Under the pieces are notes generated by a model. That model saw nothing but the letters and a program-made list of their open reading frames with translations, made no database searches and was not told the DNA's origin. This document shows positions 10,065-19,728 of a DNA stretch of 64,000 bases, in pieces. The DNA lies in the NCBI GenBank assembly GCA_045837725.1, contig JBEWZL010000178.1, positions 1-64,000 of the forward strand, written 5' to 3'. Each line of letters opens with the position of its first letter. Within the stretch, counting starts at the first letter, position 1. Origin of the DNA: Vermamoeba vermiformis (lineage: Eukaryota; Tubulinea; Echinamoebida). Both the position numbers and the translations under genes were made by a program.

Positions 10065-12024
10065 ATGCCTCGTGTATTATACATCAGCTTATTTATATTG
10101 GCCACCTTTTTAACGGCTCATACAAGCGCTAAATTAACAATCCTTACCCCTGAGTCGCTGTTCAATACAACATTTAGAACAGCGCAGATCTACTTTCAAG
10201 GTAAAATCTTTTTAGGCTTGCCTGTTTACGTTGCCATCGCTAACCAAACATCACGTCTATAGGACTACCCGAAAACTTTCCTAACATCACTGGCCGTTTG
10301 GTCCCGTATGAGTATGCTGAGCAATATCCCGGATCTATTGTATTAGTATACTCTGAGCCACCCCCAGAGGAGCTCATTCGCCGAATTCAAGCTGCTGGAG
10401 CTATGGCGATTATATTAACACCGAAGACTCCCACGTTGGGTAAGTGCGGATCATTTCATCATCCGGTTTATGACAAATTTAATAATCCATGCAGCAGCCT
10501 TCACTCCTGGAGAGACCTATATTAATACCGACAACAAGGATACTACTGACATCGTAATTCCTGTCGCTGAGGTCTTGAATGTTTATCAATTTTACGACGA
10601 GCTGCTCGATCTAACAGCACAAAACATCAGCGTAGAAGTCCTTCTTACTTCCGAAGGCAAGTAATTACTACAATGACCATATACACGTGCATAAGGGCAA
10701 TTAATACAATTCACTCAATTGAATCAGTAAATTGTAGCGGCCTTTTCTAACCGTACTTTCGTATTACAGAACTGAATCTTTACAAAGACTTAGTTGATTC
10801 CTATTGGTCACGCATCTTCCAAGTCATCATGGGCAGTTTTTGTCTCGTCAATCTTGGATTGGCAATTTGGCGCGTTGCCTTTTTCGTTCAGTACTCGAAA
10901 GCTAGCGGCAACAAACTCCCTATCCCCTTTACCGTACTCTCATTTTTGATTGTGGCTAATATAAGTAAGTAACAGTTTTGAATTCCAAATCTGAAATGGT
11001 ATTGCGATTCTGACTTGCCAAAAATAGCTCGCATTGTCGCTTTGGTGGATTACAATGGCTACGGTAGATTATACCCATACGCTGCCAAGATATTCTTAGC
11101 AAGTTTGCCCTCGCCGTTCATTAGTGCGGCAGCATTTTTGATTGCCTTCTACTGGTAACGAATCCGCTTAAAAATTAATGCTCAATAGATTCTTACATTT
11201 TTCTAAGGCACGAGTGTTTGAAGCGAAGTTCCATCGTAGTTACACCATTTTTGAAGAAATTGAAGATCCCTTTCTACTGCATCTGCGCTGGTTTGTTCGC
11301 GTTTGAATACGTGGCTGCTATTCTCCATATCTACAATATTGGCTCGTGGCTCTATGGTAGGTCTCGTCAATAACACTAAACTATCGATAATAACACTATT
11401 TATAGCCTTTACCGCTGTCTACATTGCCATTACTTTGGCCCTCGCAATTTTCTACCTCACGGTCGCGGCACAAGTCTTGAAGCGCTTGAAATCTGGTGCT
11501 AAGCAGTTCAAACGACGAAGCGTGTCGAAGAAGGTAGTGTCGGCTACTATATAATAACACATATAGATTCATATTAACGTACTTGCATAGGCCTCTATCA
11601 TGATGATTTTGACCGGTGTTTCGATCGTTGGCTGGTCACTTTCGTTCGGTCTTTATATTCCGTTCCAAATGACTCCTTATGGTACGTAAATAACAATCTC
11701 ATACTAGTACAAGGTACTAATACAGTTCATACCTTTTCAGCTCAAATGGTGCTGTACTTCTTTTTGATTTTCTTCAGTCACTGCATCTCGTTCTTCATTA
11801 TTATGACTTTCATCGTTTCCGCGAACAACGCTAAAACCAAGTCTAGCGGTGGTAGCACTGAGACTGGTACTGGCACTGGCACTGGTAACAGCAGCTCAAA
11901 AGTTGATTCGATGAAAGCACCTGACACAGCACGACTCGAGAGATCCAACTCTGTCGTCATGACATCGAGCAGTGTTGAGTCCAATACTGTTCTTTCGATG
12001 ACTCCAAAGGACTTGCCAAAATAA
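10065..12024 (+). CDS. Secretory-pathway seven-helix membrane protein with PA-like luminal domain
   Basis: MPRVLYISLFILATFLTAH is a clear signal peptide cleaved near TSA-KL. Next comes a luminal domain of about 170 residues. It contains VPYEYAEQYPGSIVLVYSEP and EELIRRIQAAGAMAIILTPK, the beta-strand/helix pattern of a protease-associated (PA) domain, and it has N-glycosylation sequons (NTT, NIT, NIS). About seven hydrophobic helices follow, starting with IFQVIMGSFCLVNLGLAIW and ending with VLYFFLIFFSHCISFFIIM. The cytosolic tail is Ser/Thr-rich and carries a Thr-Gly run. Nine exons have consistent phases. One intron (donor about 10659) only keeps the frame if a GC donor (GCAAGT) is used. A signal peptide, extracellular domain and 7TM bundle resemble sorting receptors or GPCR-like proteins of protists; ligand and coupling cannot be read from the sequence. 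Confidence 0.7.
11863..11886 (+). repeat. Coding ACTGGY hexamer tandem repeat (4 copies)
   Basis: Four ACTGGT/ACTGGC units encode Thr-Gly repeats in the cytosolic tail of the seven-helix protein. This is a likely site of length variation. Confidence 0.8.
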
Positions 12025-12377
12025 TTTTGTAACTCCATCGTGTAAAATAGTAACGAATGTAAAATAGAACAAGTATTTATACCCCGTAAATCGAGCCTAA
12101 ACTTACAGTACTGCTTAATGGTGCTCTCGTCGTGCCTTTCTTTATCACATCTAGCCGGCGGTTAATTGCTTACTGCTGAATTTCAACACTAATGTGACTT
12201 ACGTTGGCCGATCAAAAACAGCAAGATCTGAAGGTCGAATTCGCTTTCTGAATTGACAATATAATATAATTGTTTTCGTTCGTCCATGACGAGTTGGTTG
12301 ATTCTCTGCGTAACGAGAGACAAAGGATCAAATTTGAAGTTATTTTTTACCTATTTTTACAACTCGTTGACAACCAC
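12025..12377. other. Convergent 3' spacer
   Basis: This lies between the stop codons of two converging genes and should hold both 3' UTRs and polyadenylation sites. I see nothing else in it. Confidence 0.5.
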
Positions 12378-13536
12378 TTAAAGTTCGTCTTCAAGACCCA
12401 GTTCAGGGTAATCACCAACAGTCACCATGGACGGCTTAACGAAGGAGCCGTACTTGGGTGGGCAAGAGAAGTATCGCTTGCCTTGCACGCTGCCGTCGTT
12501 CTTGCCCATCGGTTCGTCAAGTTGCACGCCGACCCAGTAGCCCTCACCGAATTCCACGAGGCCTACGTACATAACTGTGCCGCGCTTTTCCAACTCGTCT
12601 GTGCGCTTAACGAGGCATCTGTCGCCAACTTTAATTGAGGGAGGGTATTCGATCTGAAAGATAAGTTCAGTTAGTAAAAGTACATCCAAAAACACATCCA
12701 GTACGCGAAGTATAAAACTGACTAACCAAGTAAAATAATAATGTAGTGCAATGACGATATATTAATAATTACCTTTTTGCCTTCTTTTTCTTGCTGTTGT
12801 TTCCACTTACGAAGAGTGTTTTCGCGTTGGTCGTATTGTTCCTCAGTCAATTCGAATCGTTCAAGCTAAGTGGTGTTACGTTAATAAAAGATGCGTGTAA
12901 GTAAGTGAACGATTGATCTTACCTTTGAGAAGTCTTGGAGCGATGAGACTGTTTGGTTGGGATCGAGATCTTCGACGAACAAAATCTAAGGGATGATAGT
13001 GTTAGAATCGTTATAATACCTATTCGCAAAAGGAACAATGATCTTTTGCGGTTTAATTCGAGCTTCGAGTCAGATTCAATCAAAGATCTCTGATTGCGGT
13101 CGAATTAAATAGAAAAAAATAGATTTAGTTATAAAAGTACCTGATCATTGGCGGGATTGTAACTGCTCAATGTTCGGTTATCATCTGAAAGGTTAGCAAG
13201 CACTTTTGTTCGATCAGCGGGATCACGGAGTGACAAGCGTTGATATTCAGGGGCAGTGCCGACAATAGGCTCGACCTATATTAATTAAATTAGTAAAAAA
13301 ATAGTGGAATATTCTGTGCTAGTACAAGCGAGATCTAAATTTAAAAAAATGCGGGATCGAAAATAATAATATTTGAAAATATTAATTTGGATTTGCAATA
13401 ATGGTATCGATACTACTAAGCGGATCTTTACCTTCTTTTTGAGTTGCGCGATTGTGATATCTGTGGGGAAGTTTTTTTCGGTGGCGAAAGTGCCTTGGAT
13501 CAACACTGAGTGTCTAACACCTAATCTTACGGACAT
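12378..13536 (-). CDS. tbcb: Tubulin-folding cofactor B (CAP-Gly and ubiquitin-like domain)
   Basis: This protein works with cofactors A, C, D and E in folding and recycling alpha-tubulin. Five exons with phase-0 junctions give about 235 residues, the usual length. The N-terminus ([20 protein letters not shown]) begins a ubiquitin-like fold. A short coiled region follows, including [20 protein letters not shown]. The C-terminal CAP-Gly domain has [34 protein letters not shown] and [17 protein letters not shown]. The groove motif is the standard GKNDG. The last residues are LEDEL, in line with the acidic EEY/DE(I/L)-type tail that TBCB uses for autoinhibition and for binding TBCE. The start is a true ATG, and every exon is needed for the fold. 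Confidence 0.96.
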
Positions 13537-15225
13537 TGTGATATATGTTTGGTTATGTTATTATGTTGCTTCGAATATTAAGAAATGCGGAACGCCAGGA
13601 CAATTTTATTTGGTGTTCAAAAGCCCGCCAAAATGTTAATTGAATTGTTAACTACTATTCTGAAGAACATGGAGAGATTTATGTATTTATATATCGGAGG
13701 TAAGAAAATTAATACTAAAGAAAGCTGAAATATTTGTTGGGACGCAGATTTGATCGACGTTGTGCTTCTCGGTTAATTTTTGACCATAATTATCGTTGTT
13801 TAGCAAATATATTCATACCTACTAAATATATAAAGTGAACTGAAACATCAAACGCGACAACTGCAAGATCCAACGGAATTTTAAATTTAATTTTTTTACT
13901 CGCTTATCACAAACTCGTGTTCTTGAACAATGATTTGTTCGTAAAAATCCACAATTGTGCGCATAATTATTATTAGTATCATAAAGATTTTCGGTCTGCT
14001 AGTCGCATAAAATTTATTCAGGAATGATACGCCTGTCACGTAAACGAAATGCGCCACCAAATCCACGACAGGCGGTGACAAATTGTTGGAAATACATGAT
14101 ACAAGTTGGAGTTTTAATTATGTCCTGATGTCGGTTAAATTAAAGTTAGGTTTCGACGAAACCAAAAGAGATCGTTCTTTGCAACTCCGCGAATTGTGAT
14201 TCGGGTTAATTAATGCTCGTAGAAGAGCCAAAACACACCCTCAACATGGAATATAACCTAATATAACTAAAATATGCAAGATGACCGCTAAACTAGAGTT
14301 GGGGTTTGTTTTGGTTTGCGGATTTATTCCTGCCGCCATTTGCGTCACAGAAAAGCACTAAAATCGCTTAATACATCATATTTAAGGCATATATTTAAAC
14401 AATCTACGAAAGATTAACGTGCGAAAAGATATTGCACAGAAATCAAGCGCAATTAATCAAAATAGATTCTTAACGCAACGTCCGGGCCCAATATCTTGAA
14501 ATTACATCATTTCGGCTGTAATATATTATATATGTGCTATAAAATATGATTTCTGAGCTAATGGTAATTTGCCGACGAGAAAAGGGGCTCGTAGATCCAA
14601 AGATTTTGTGATACGACTCTTTTCGTACGAACAGTCCACTTACGATCCCTAAAGTTAAATCTAGGAATAAGAAGATATCCATATTTAATACAATCATACG
14701 ATATAGATCCTAAACTGCTAGTAGATTTGCTAAATTTAGGACTTTACAAACGGTGGATCCACCTGATCAGGTCCCGTTCAAAACTTTTGCGGATTAGATC
14801 GGTCCTATCGCTGGTCATATAGTAGCGATATTAGTGCGCACTATAAACGACCTGGATCCGTTCTTAAGATATTCACTGATCCGTGAAAACTCGAGCGATT
14901 TCTGCTGTGCAAATTGTGTGTGACTGAGTATAATATTATTTCACGGATAACCGCCGTATTTGTGTTAAACGAAGCTCGAAAGTTTGAAACGAGTGCTAGA
15001 TCTCCGACAAGCACAACGGTAAAGTTTACAAAAAGTGAACAAGGCATAAAATATCATCGTAGATCTCGGTTGAGCTTCGCGATTATTGGCTCGTCATTAG
15101 GCTGTCACAAGATACGATAACATAAATAATGTTCGCTTGCTTCGTTTCATTTCATTCTTTTGTAAGCTGCAAAACAAGCAACAATCCCACATCCACAGAA
15201 GAACTCGATTTTTATTCTGTTTAAC
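13537..15225. other. Long stretch without a recognisable gene
   Basis: This is about 1.7 kb, and the open frames in it are short, AT-rich and have no splice partners. It contains two overlapping perfect palindromes (14752-14772). The last few hundred bases should be the promoter and 5' UTR of the abundant-looking surface protein downstream. No RNA gene is evident. Confidence 0.5.
14752..14772. repeat. Two overlapping 12-bp palindromes
   Basis: GGTGGATCCACC (14752-14763) and ACCTGATCAGGT (14761-14772) are each perfect palindromes sharing ACC. The result is GGT/ACC/GGT spaced by GGATCC and TGATCA. It lies about 520 bp upstream of the surface-protein start. Confidence 0.75.
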
Positions 15226-15289
15226 GTAAGTCTTTTAGTCCCCTTATAACACCATTAGCACAGTAGTTAATTTAGTGATATTCTTTTAG
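15226..15289 (+). other. 5'-UTR intron of the surface-protein gene
   Basis: A GTAAGT donor at 15226 and a TTCTTTTAG acceptor ending at 15289 sit just before the ATG at 15293. This gives a 64-nt leader intron for a gene whose coding region has none. Confidence 0.65.
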
Positions 15290-15292
15290 AAA

Positions 15293-15982
15293 ATGATGAA
15301 GGCTGTTGTCGCTATTGCTTTTCTTTTGGCTGTCGTATCCGCTCAACAATTTTGCGTCGAACTCACTCAAGACGACACCACTTGCACAGGTTTGAGAGCT
15401 AACTGGCCTGCCAAGGTTTGTGCTATCGCTGATGTCCCCGTCTCATCCGCTACCGTCTGCGACTCTCAGACTGGCGTTGAGAATTGGATCGCCGCATGCC
15501 CCCTCAAGAACGTTGACAACACTTCTTTCTGCGACGGAACTGGCTACTCCTTCCCTTACGTCAACAACACTTTCTGCAACTCCTTCATGCGTGCTTGCAA
15601 TACCACTGATGACTGCAACGTTGTTGTGCCTGTCACTCCCACCGCTGAGCCCACTCCTATCGTGTTGTTGTGCTACGAGTGCTGCTTGTTCTGCTTCGAC
15701 GACGCTGCTTGCGCCGCCAAGGTTGAAGCTGGTACTACTTACACCAACAGCACCACTTGCACTCCCTGCACCACTGTCACCCCTGTTGCTGAACCTGTCG
15801 CCGAACCCGTTGCCGAGCCTGTTGATGTTCCTCAAGAGCCCGTCGCTGAGGTCCCTCAAGACAACCAACCCACCACCACCACTCAACCTTCCACCACTCG
15901 CCCTATTTCCCGAACTCCCAACAGCGCTGCTTCCGTCGCTGCTTCTGCCACTTTGATCGTCGCTGCTGCCCTTTTGGCTTAA
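15293..15982 (+). CDS. Cysteine-rich secreted surface protein, probably GPI-anchored
   Basis: This is a single coding exon of 229 residues. MMKAVVAIAFLLAVVSA is a signal peptide with cleavage before QQFC. The mature N-terminal 150 residues hold more than a dozen cysteines in spaced pairs (for example LLCYECCLFCFDDAACA) and several NxT sequons. A Pro/Val/Glu repeat (VAEPVAEPVAEPVDVPQEPV) and a Thr/Pro-rich stalk follow. The protein ends in a hydrophobic tail (SVAASATLIVAAALLA) after small residues, the layout of a GPI attachment signal. Codons end in C far more often than in neighbouring genes, which usually marks a highly expressed gene. The disulfide-rich ectodomain on a stalk suggests a cell-coat or cyst-wall component. 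I recognise no family. Confidence 0.85.
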   Translation: MMKAVVAIAFLLAVVSAQQFCVELTQDDTTCTGLRANWPAKVCAIADVPVSSATVCDSQTGVENWIAACPLKNVDNTSFCDGTGYSFPYVNNTFCNSFMRACNTTDDCNVVVPVTPTAEPTPIVLLCYECCLFCFDDAACAAKVEAGTTYTNSTTCTPCTTVTPVAEPVAEPVAEPVDVPQEPVAEVPQDNQPTTTTQPSTTRPISRTPNSAASVAASATLIVAAALLA

Positions 15983-16453
15983 GTGCGATCACTGTTGCTC
16001 TTCCCTAAGTTATCCTATCGAAATAAAAATAAGAATTATTTAGCGGAAACTGTTCAAAGTTGTGATCCGGATCTTGACAGCAATCAATTTCTGTTGCAGT
16101 TCTTCCGCTCACAGATTTCAAAAATGATGCGATTGTGTGGTGTTGAGACTACGCAAGGTTCAATCAACAAATATGCCGGTTTGGCGACTTGAAAACACCG
16201 CCTAAGTGGTTCGAGGAACACAAAATCAGGATCGACAATTTGTGCACAATATTTCTGAAAGTGGTTTTTATTGATTAGATACGAAATTGGTGCATAATTT
16301 AAAACTCATCAGTGTCGTAGATAAAAGATTCGTCTAAGCAGCGGACTCCAGTTCCGTGGTGCACTTTCGAAAAACAAGACTATTTACAAATTACGTAGCT
16401 AAATTACAAGGGTAACAATACATAGACTATTAACAAGTGCGATGTAACGCAGA
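15983..16453. other. Convergent 3' spacer
   Basis: This lies between the stop codon of the surface-protein gene and that of the WD40 gene. A 69-codon frame starts right after the stop but has no coding character. Nothing else is seen. Confidence 0.5.
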
Positions 16454-18321
16454 TTATAGCATGTTGATGTCCCAGATCTTAATCTGACCGCCAACAGCAG
16501 CGGTAACGAGTTGATTGTCCACCACTAAGATAGAGCTGACTGCCTTATTATGTGCTTGGAAAGTCTTAACGGATCCGTCGTTCAATCCCCATCGACGCAC
16601 TATGCCATCGGAACCACCTCCGTACAACGCCGAATTCACTGAAAATAAACACGTTATGTGAATTGGAGCAGGTGTGGGCAAATTAATGTTCGGTGTGCTT
16701 GGCGGTGAGGCAGTAGGCGATGAAAATCCGTTTGTTATGCTGATCTGGCCAGAAGAGCTCAGCGAATTGAACAACGGCAAGGATTGAATCGAGACGTTAG
16801 TGGATGTGGACCATAGTCGCACTGTGCCATCGAGACCAGCTGAGCATAGTGCTGTGCCTGTATGAGCAATCGCTGTGATGCCTGGAGCGTGTGCTGCGAC
16901 TTCTGACAAACAGTGCGCATCCGCCCAACGCCAGTGTTTAATACGACCATCAGCGGCTATATGATTGATAATGTCATTAATAAATCACGAATAATAATTG
17001 ATTTAGCATAGGAGTAAGCGAATATAAGAGATTGAGGCATGTTGCTGTCAGATCGCGCCAACTAACATTCTGCGAATGTTTCTTCGTCCCAATGCCAGCA
17101 AAGCCATATAAATAATTATTATAATAACATTTGCTAAACTTACCACCGCTATAAATAGTGCCTTCTTGCGCCGTCAAACAAGTGATCTGCGAGTTATGGT
17201 GGGCTACATAATCGACAATAGGCCGCGGAGTTACACCAGCGGAGGTATCTACGACGTGAATACCGCCATCTGAAGCACCAGTGACCAGCGTCGAGCCCAT
17301 AAATAACGAAGCAGTCATGGATGCTGGCCGAGGTCTGCGCAAGACTTTATGTTGCGTGCATAAGGCTATTAAGAAAGTAAAAAGAATTAGATGAGGTCTA
17401 TTTATAGTAATATAGAAATTTAAGGAACATTCGGTGCAGAAAAAATAAGGAAAGTTCCCTAAATGTTAGATCTTGCAATCAAACAAATCGATTGCGATGA
17501 AATATAGAAATATCGAGCCTCAATAACATATTATATAATTACCTCGCGTCATATCCCAAACTCGTACGACTTTATCATCTGCAACGCTGAGCATTGTGTT
17601 ACCAACGGATGTCATTGCTAAATTAAACGTCAATTTGATTCTGTGTCAGAAGTTATAATAAAAATATTACACTTACTAACTATCTTGCCCTTATGCGATG
17701 TTAAGAACTTCTTAAACGTTCCTGAGGGAAGATCCCACATCCCAATGTTGCCATCGAGAGCACCCGAGAATAAGTGGAGCGGAGTAGCATATAGCGATGT
17801 AATATCAGTAGTATGCGTATTTAACTCTTTTAGGAGTCCGCGTTGGGGTTGCGCTGGAAGAAAAGAGGAGCCTTTACGTCCCCAAGACCCAGATCTGCGG
17901 AATTAATTAGATAATGATGCAATGACAGTTATTGGAACAGTAGACATATCTCCTAATTTTTTTGTGCGATTTCCGACGCTACTTACGAAGTTGAAAGGGG
18001 ACTAGTGTGTCCCTCCAATAGGAATCCGCTCTTCTGAGGCGAGGTTGCAAGCGCCAAAGTATCTCTTGAAGGAGATCTACGAGCTCCTATAAGAGGTTCG
18101 CGTCCTCCTTCAATTGGAATCTCTGCACTGCGAGTTACCCCGACCATTCTCGGCGATCCATTTGAATTCGCTCTTTCGCTTCGTAAAATCTCAATTTCTC
18201 TTGCGTTCCGATCTTTTTCTTCTTTTAACTCGTTTTTAAGCTTCACTATTTCGAGTTCTTGGGTCATTACTTTGTATCGGAGATCGGCAACCAATTCTCG
18301 CAAGAGAGCGGGATTATCCGT
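16454..18321 (-). CDS. Coiled-coil plus WD40-repeat protein
   Basis: The N-terminal part is a charged coiled coil (VMTQELEIVKLKNELKEEKD) followed by a Ser/Pro/Arg-rich linker. After it come about seven WD40 units: LFSGALDGNIGMWDLPSG, MLSVADDKVVRVWDMT, LVTGASDGGIHVVD, IYSGGAADGRIKHWRW, ALCSAGLDGTVRLWS, ALYGGGSDGIVRRWGL and LVTAAVGGQIKIWD. A poly-Ser/Pro insertion lies between the fifth and sixth. Six exons have agreeing phases, including a longer intron of about 190 nt (about 16957-17145) that splits a blade. The first ATG in the frame is at 18265-18267. A good acceptor (GGTTCAG) at 18322-18328 suggests a further 5' exon that I could not place, so the start is open. WD40 propellers are scaffolds, and the coiled coil points to dimerisation. 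I cannot name an orthologue. Confidence 0.8.
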
Positions 18322-18554
18322 CTGAACCAACGACAGACGAATAGAAAAGGCACATTGCTTATATTTAATGTTGTATTTGACGTTGATAGCGACTTCCAGA
18401 GGGCTCTATTGATACAAAATGTCAGTCGTGATTCTGCTCGTGGAAATTCAATTTGGATTATATCTCAATCTTTGCTATTACGCATTGCGCGTAATTATTA
18501 TGATCGTAAAATAAGAATAATAAGAATCTTATTATATTGAAATTACGCAATTAA

Positions 18555-18893
18555 TTAATTTATGTTGAAGACAAAATGTTCGTTAACGGGACCGTAAATT
18601 GGGGCTATTATGGGTATTTTTGCAATTACCTTTTCCACGTCAAAGCTTAAGCTGCTATCCTTGTTCAATAAGCAATCTTCTACTAATTCAAACAGCTGCA
18701 GGCTGGAATCCAAAAATTGGTTCGTGATCGAGCTAACCAGGGAATCTTCGATAACTCTTGACCACTCATTCTTGTCTTCTTTAGCACTGAACTCTATTTT
18801 ATATGACGGATTGGAACTCGCGAGTTTTTGGGCTTCGATCAGCAGAACGCTCAATCTGACCCCATTTTTCTCTACTTCGCACGTCTTGTCCAT
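18555..18893 (-). CDS. Small unrecognised protein, single exon
   Basis: There is a 112-residue open frame with a true ATG (MDKTCEVEKNGVRLSVLLIE). It has balanced composition and looks largely helical (SSITNQFLDSSLQLFELVED). No signal peptide, membrane segment or known motif is visible. It lies upstream of, and in the same direction as, the WD40 gene, with about 230 bp between them. The coding character is good, but I cannot assign a function. Confidence 0.55.
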   Translation of the reverse strand: MDKTCEVEKNGVRLSVLLIEAQKLASSNPSYKIEFSAKEDKNEWSRVIEDSLVSSITNQFLDSSLQLFELVEDCLLNKDSSLSFDVEKVIAKIPIIAPIYGPVNEHFVFNIN

Positions 18894-19728
18894 TGTTAGG
18901 CCCGAGAAAATATGTTCCGAGAGTGCGACGTGTGCTAGTCGTGGTCGAATAGTTAAAAATCAATTCAGACGTGCTGTGATTTTGTTTTCATTCGTCGCAG
19001 TCCTGTCACTTGTCCCACCTGGTTGAGTGATCATTATCGGGGTCCGCTTATTTTCTGGATTGAAGATGGCTGTAGGGATATTAAGATATTAATGAAACTG
19101 GTCGGCTAATCCCGCGCGCTCTCGCACAAATATTATTTTCGATCTCGTGTTGGATTGGAGAATGCACCCAGCCCAAAAAATGAATGTTTAATAGAACCAT
19201 GTTTAATAAATTTCAAACATAATTGTCGAGTGCTTGTAGGCCTCGAAAGATGATTAAAACTGGCACGTGCACATCTAAAAAATATCTGTGGGAAACAAAT
19301 TGAAACAAAATAAACTAAAATGGTATAATACCTGTTCACAATTCCATAGGAAACACGCGGGCACCGAATCATGATTAATTAGGCCCTCCGAGTTGGCCCG
19401 CTGTGTGCTGCGACCGTTCGCTACAAAAGCGATAAAAAAAAGGATCAGTTTGGCACCGCTTTGTAATTCAAAAGTAATTCAATACGTTCCAGTTGGTGCT
19501 GCGAAATCATGGCTTAATATAGCACCAAAAACGGAGATTTGAAACGCGTGCAGCAATTCTCTAAGCGGATCATGTGTCAAAAGTTCGATCTCGAATGAAT
19601 AAATAACATTACGATTACAAGATATTATTATACATCAATAATTGCATTTAACGTGGGATTACAGAGCGGAAAGAACCGGATCGTGCACGTGGTTTCGTGT
19701 TCTGTGAACGCTGAAATCTCTCGTCTTG
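18894..19728. other. Spacer without a clear gene
   Basis: This is about 830 bp between two leftward genes. The short frames here (for example 19133-19372, minus) lack coding character. No repeat or RNA gene was recognised. Confidence 0.45.

Noticed and set aside
15420-15956. Long open frames on both strands over the surface-protein gene (179 codons +, 148 codons -)
   Set aside because: They are shadows caused by the C-ending codon bias and low stop frequency. The products are low-complexity Leu/Ser/Pro or Gly/Ser/Val, and only the 15293 frame has a signal peptide, ordered Cys spacing and an anchor tail.
18610-19026. 138-codon plus-strand frame
   Set aside because: It overlaps the better-supported minus-strand gene at 18555-18893 and has no splice or family support.
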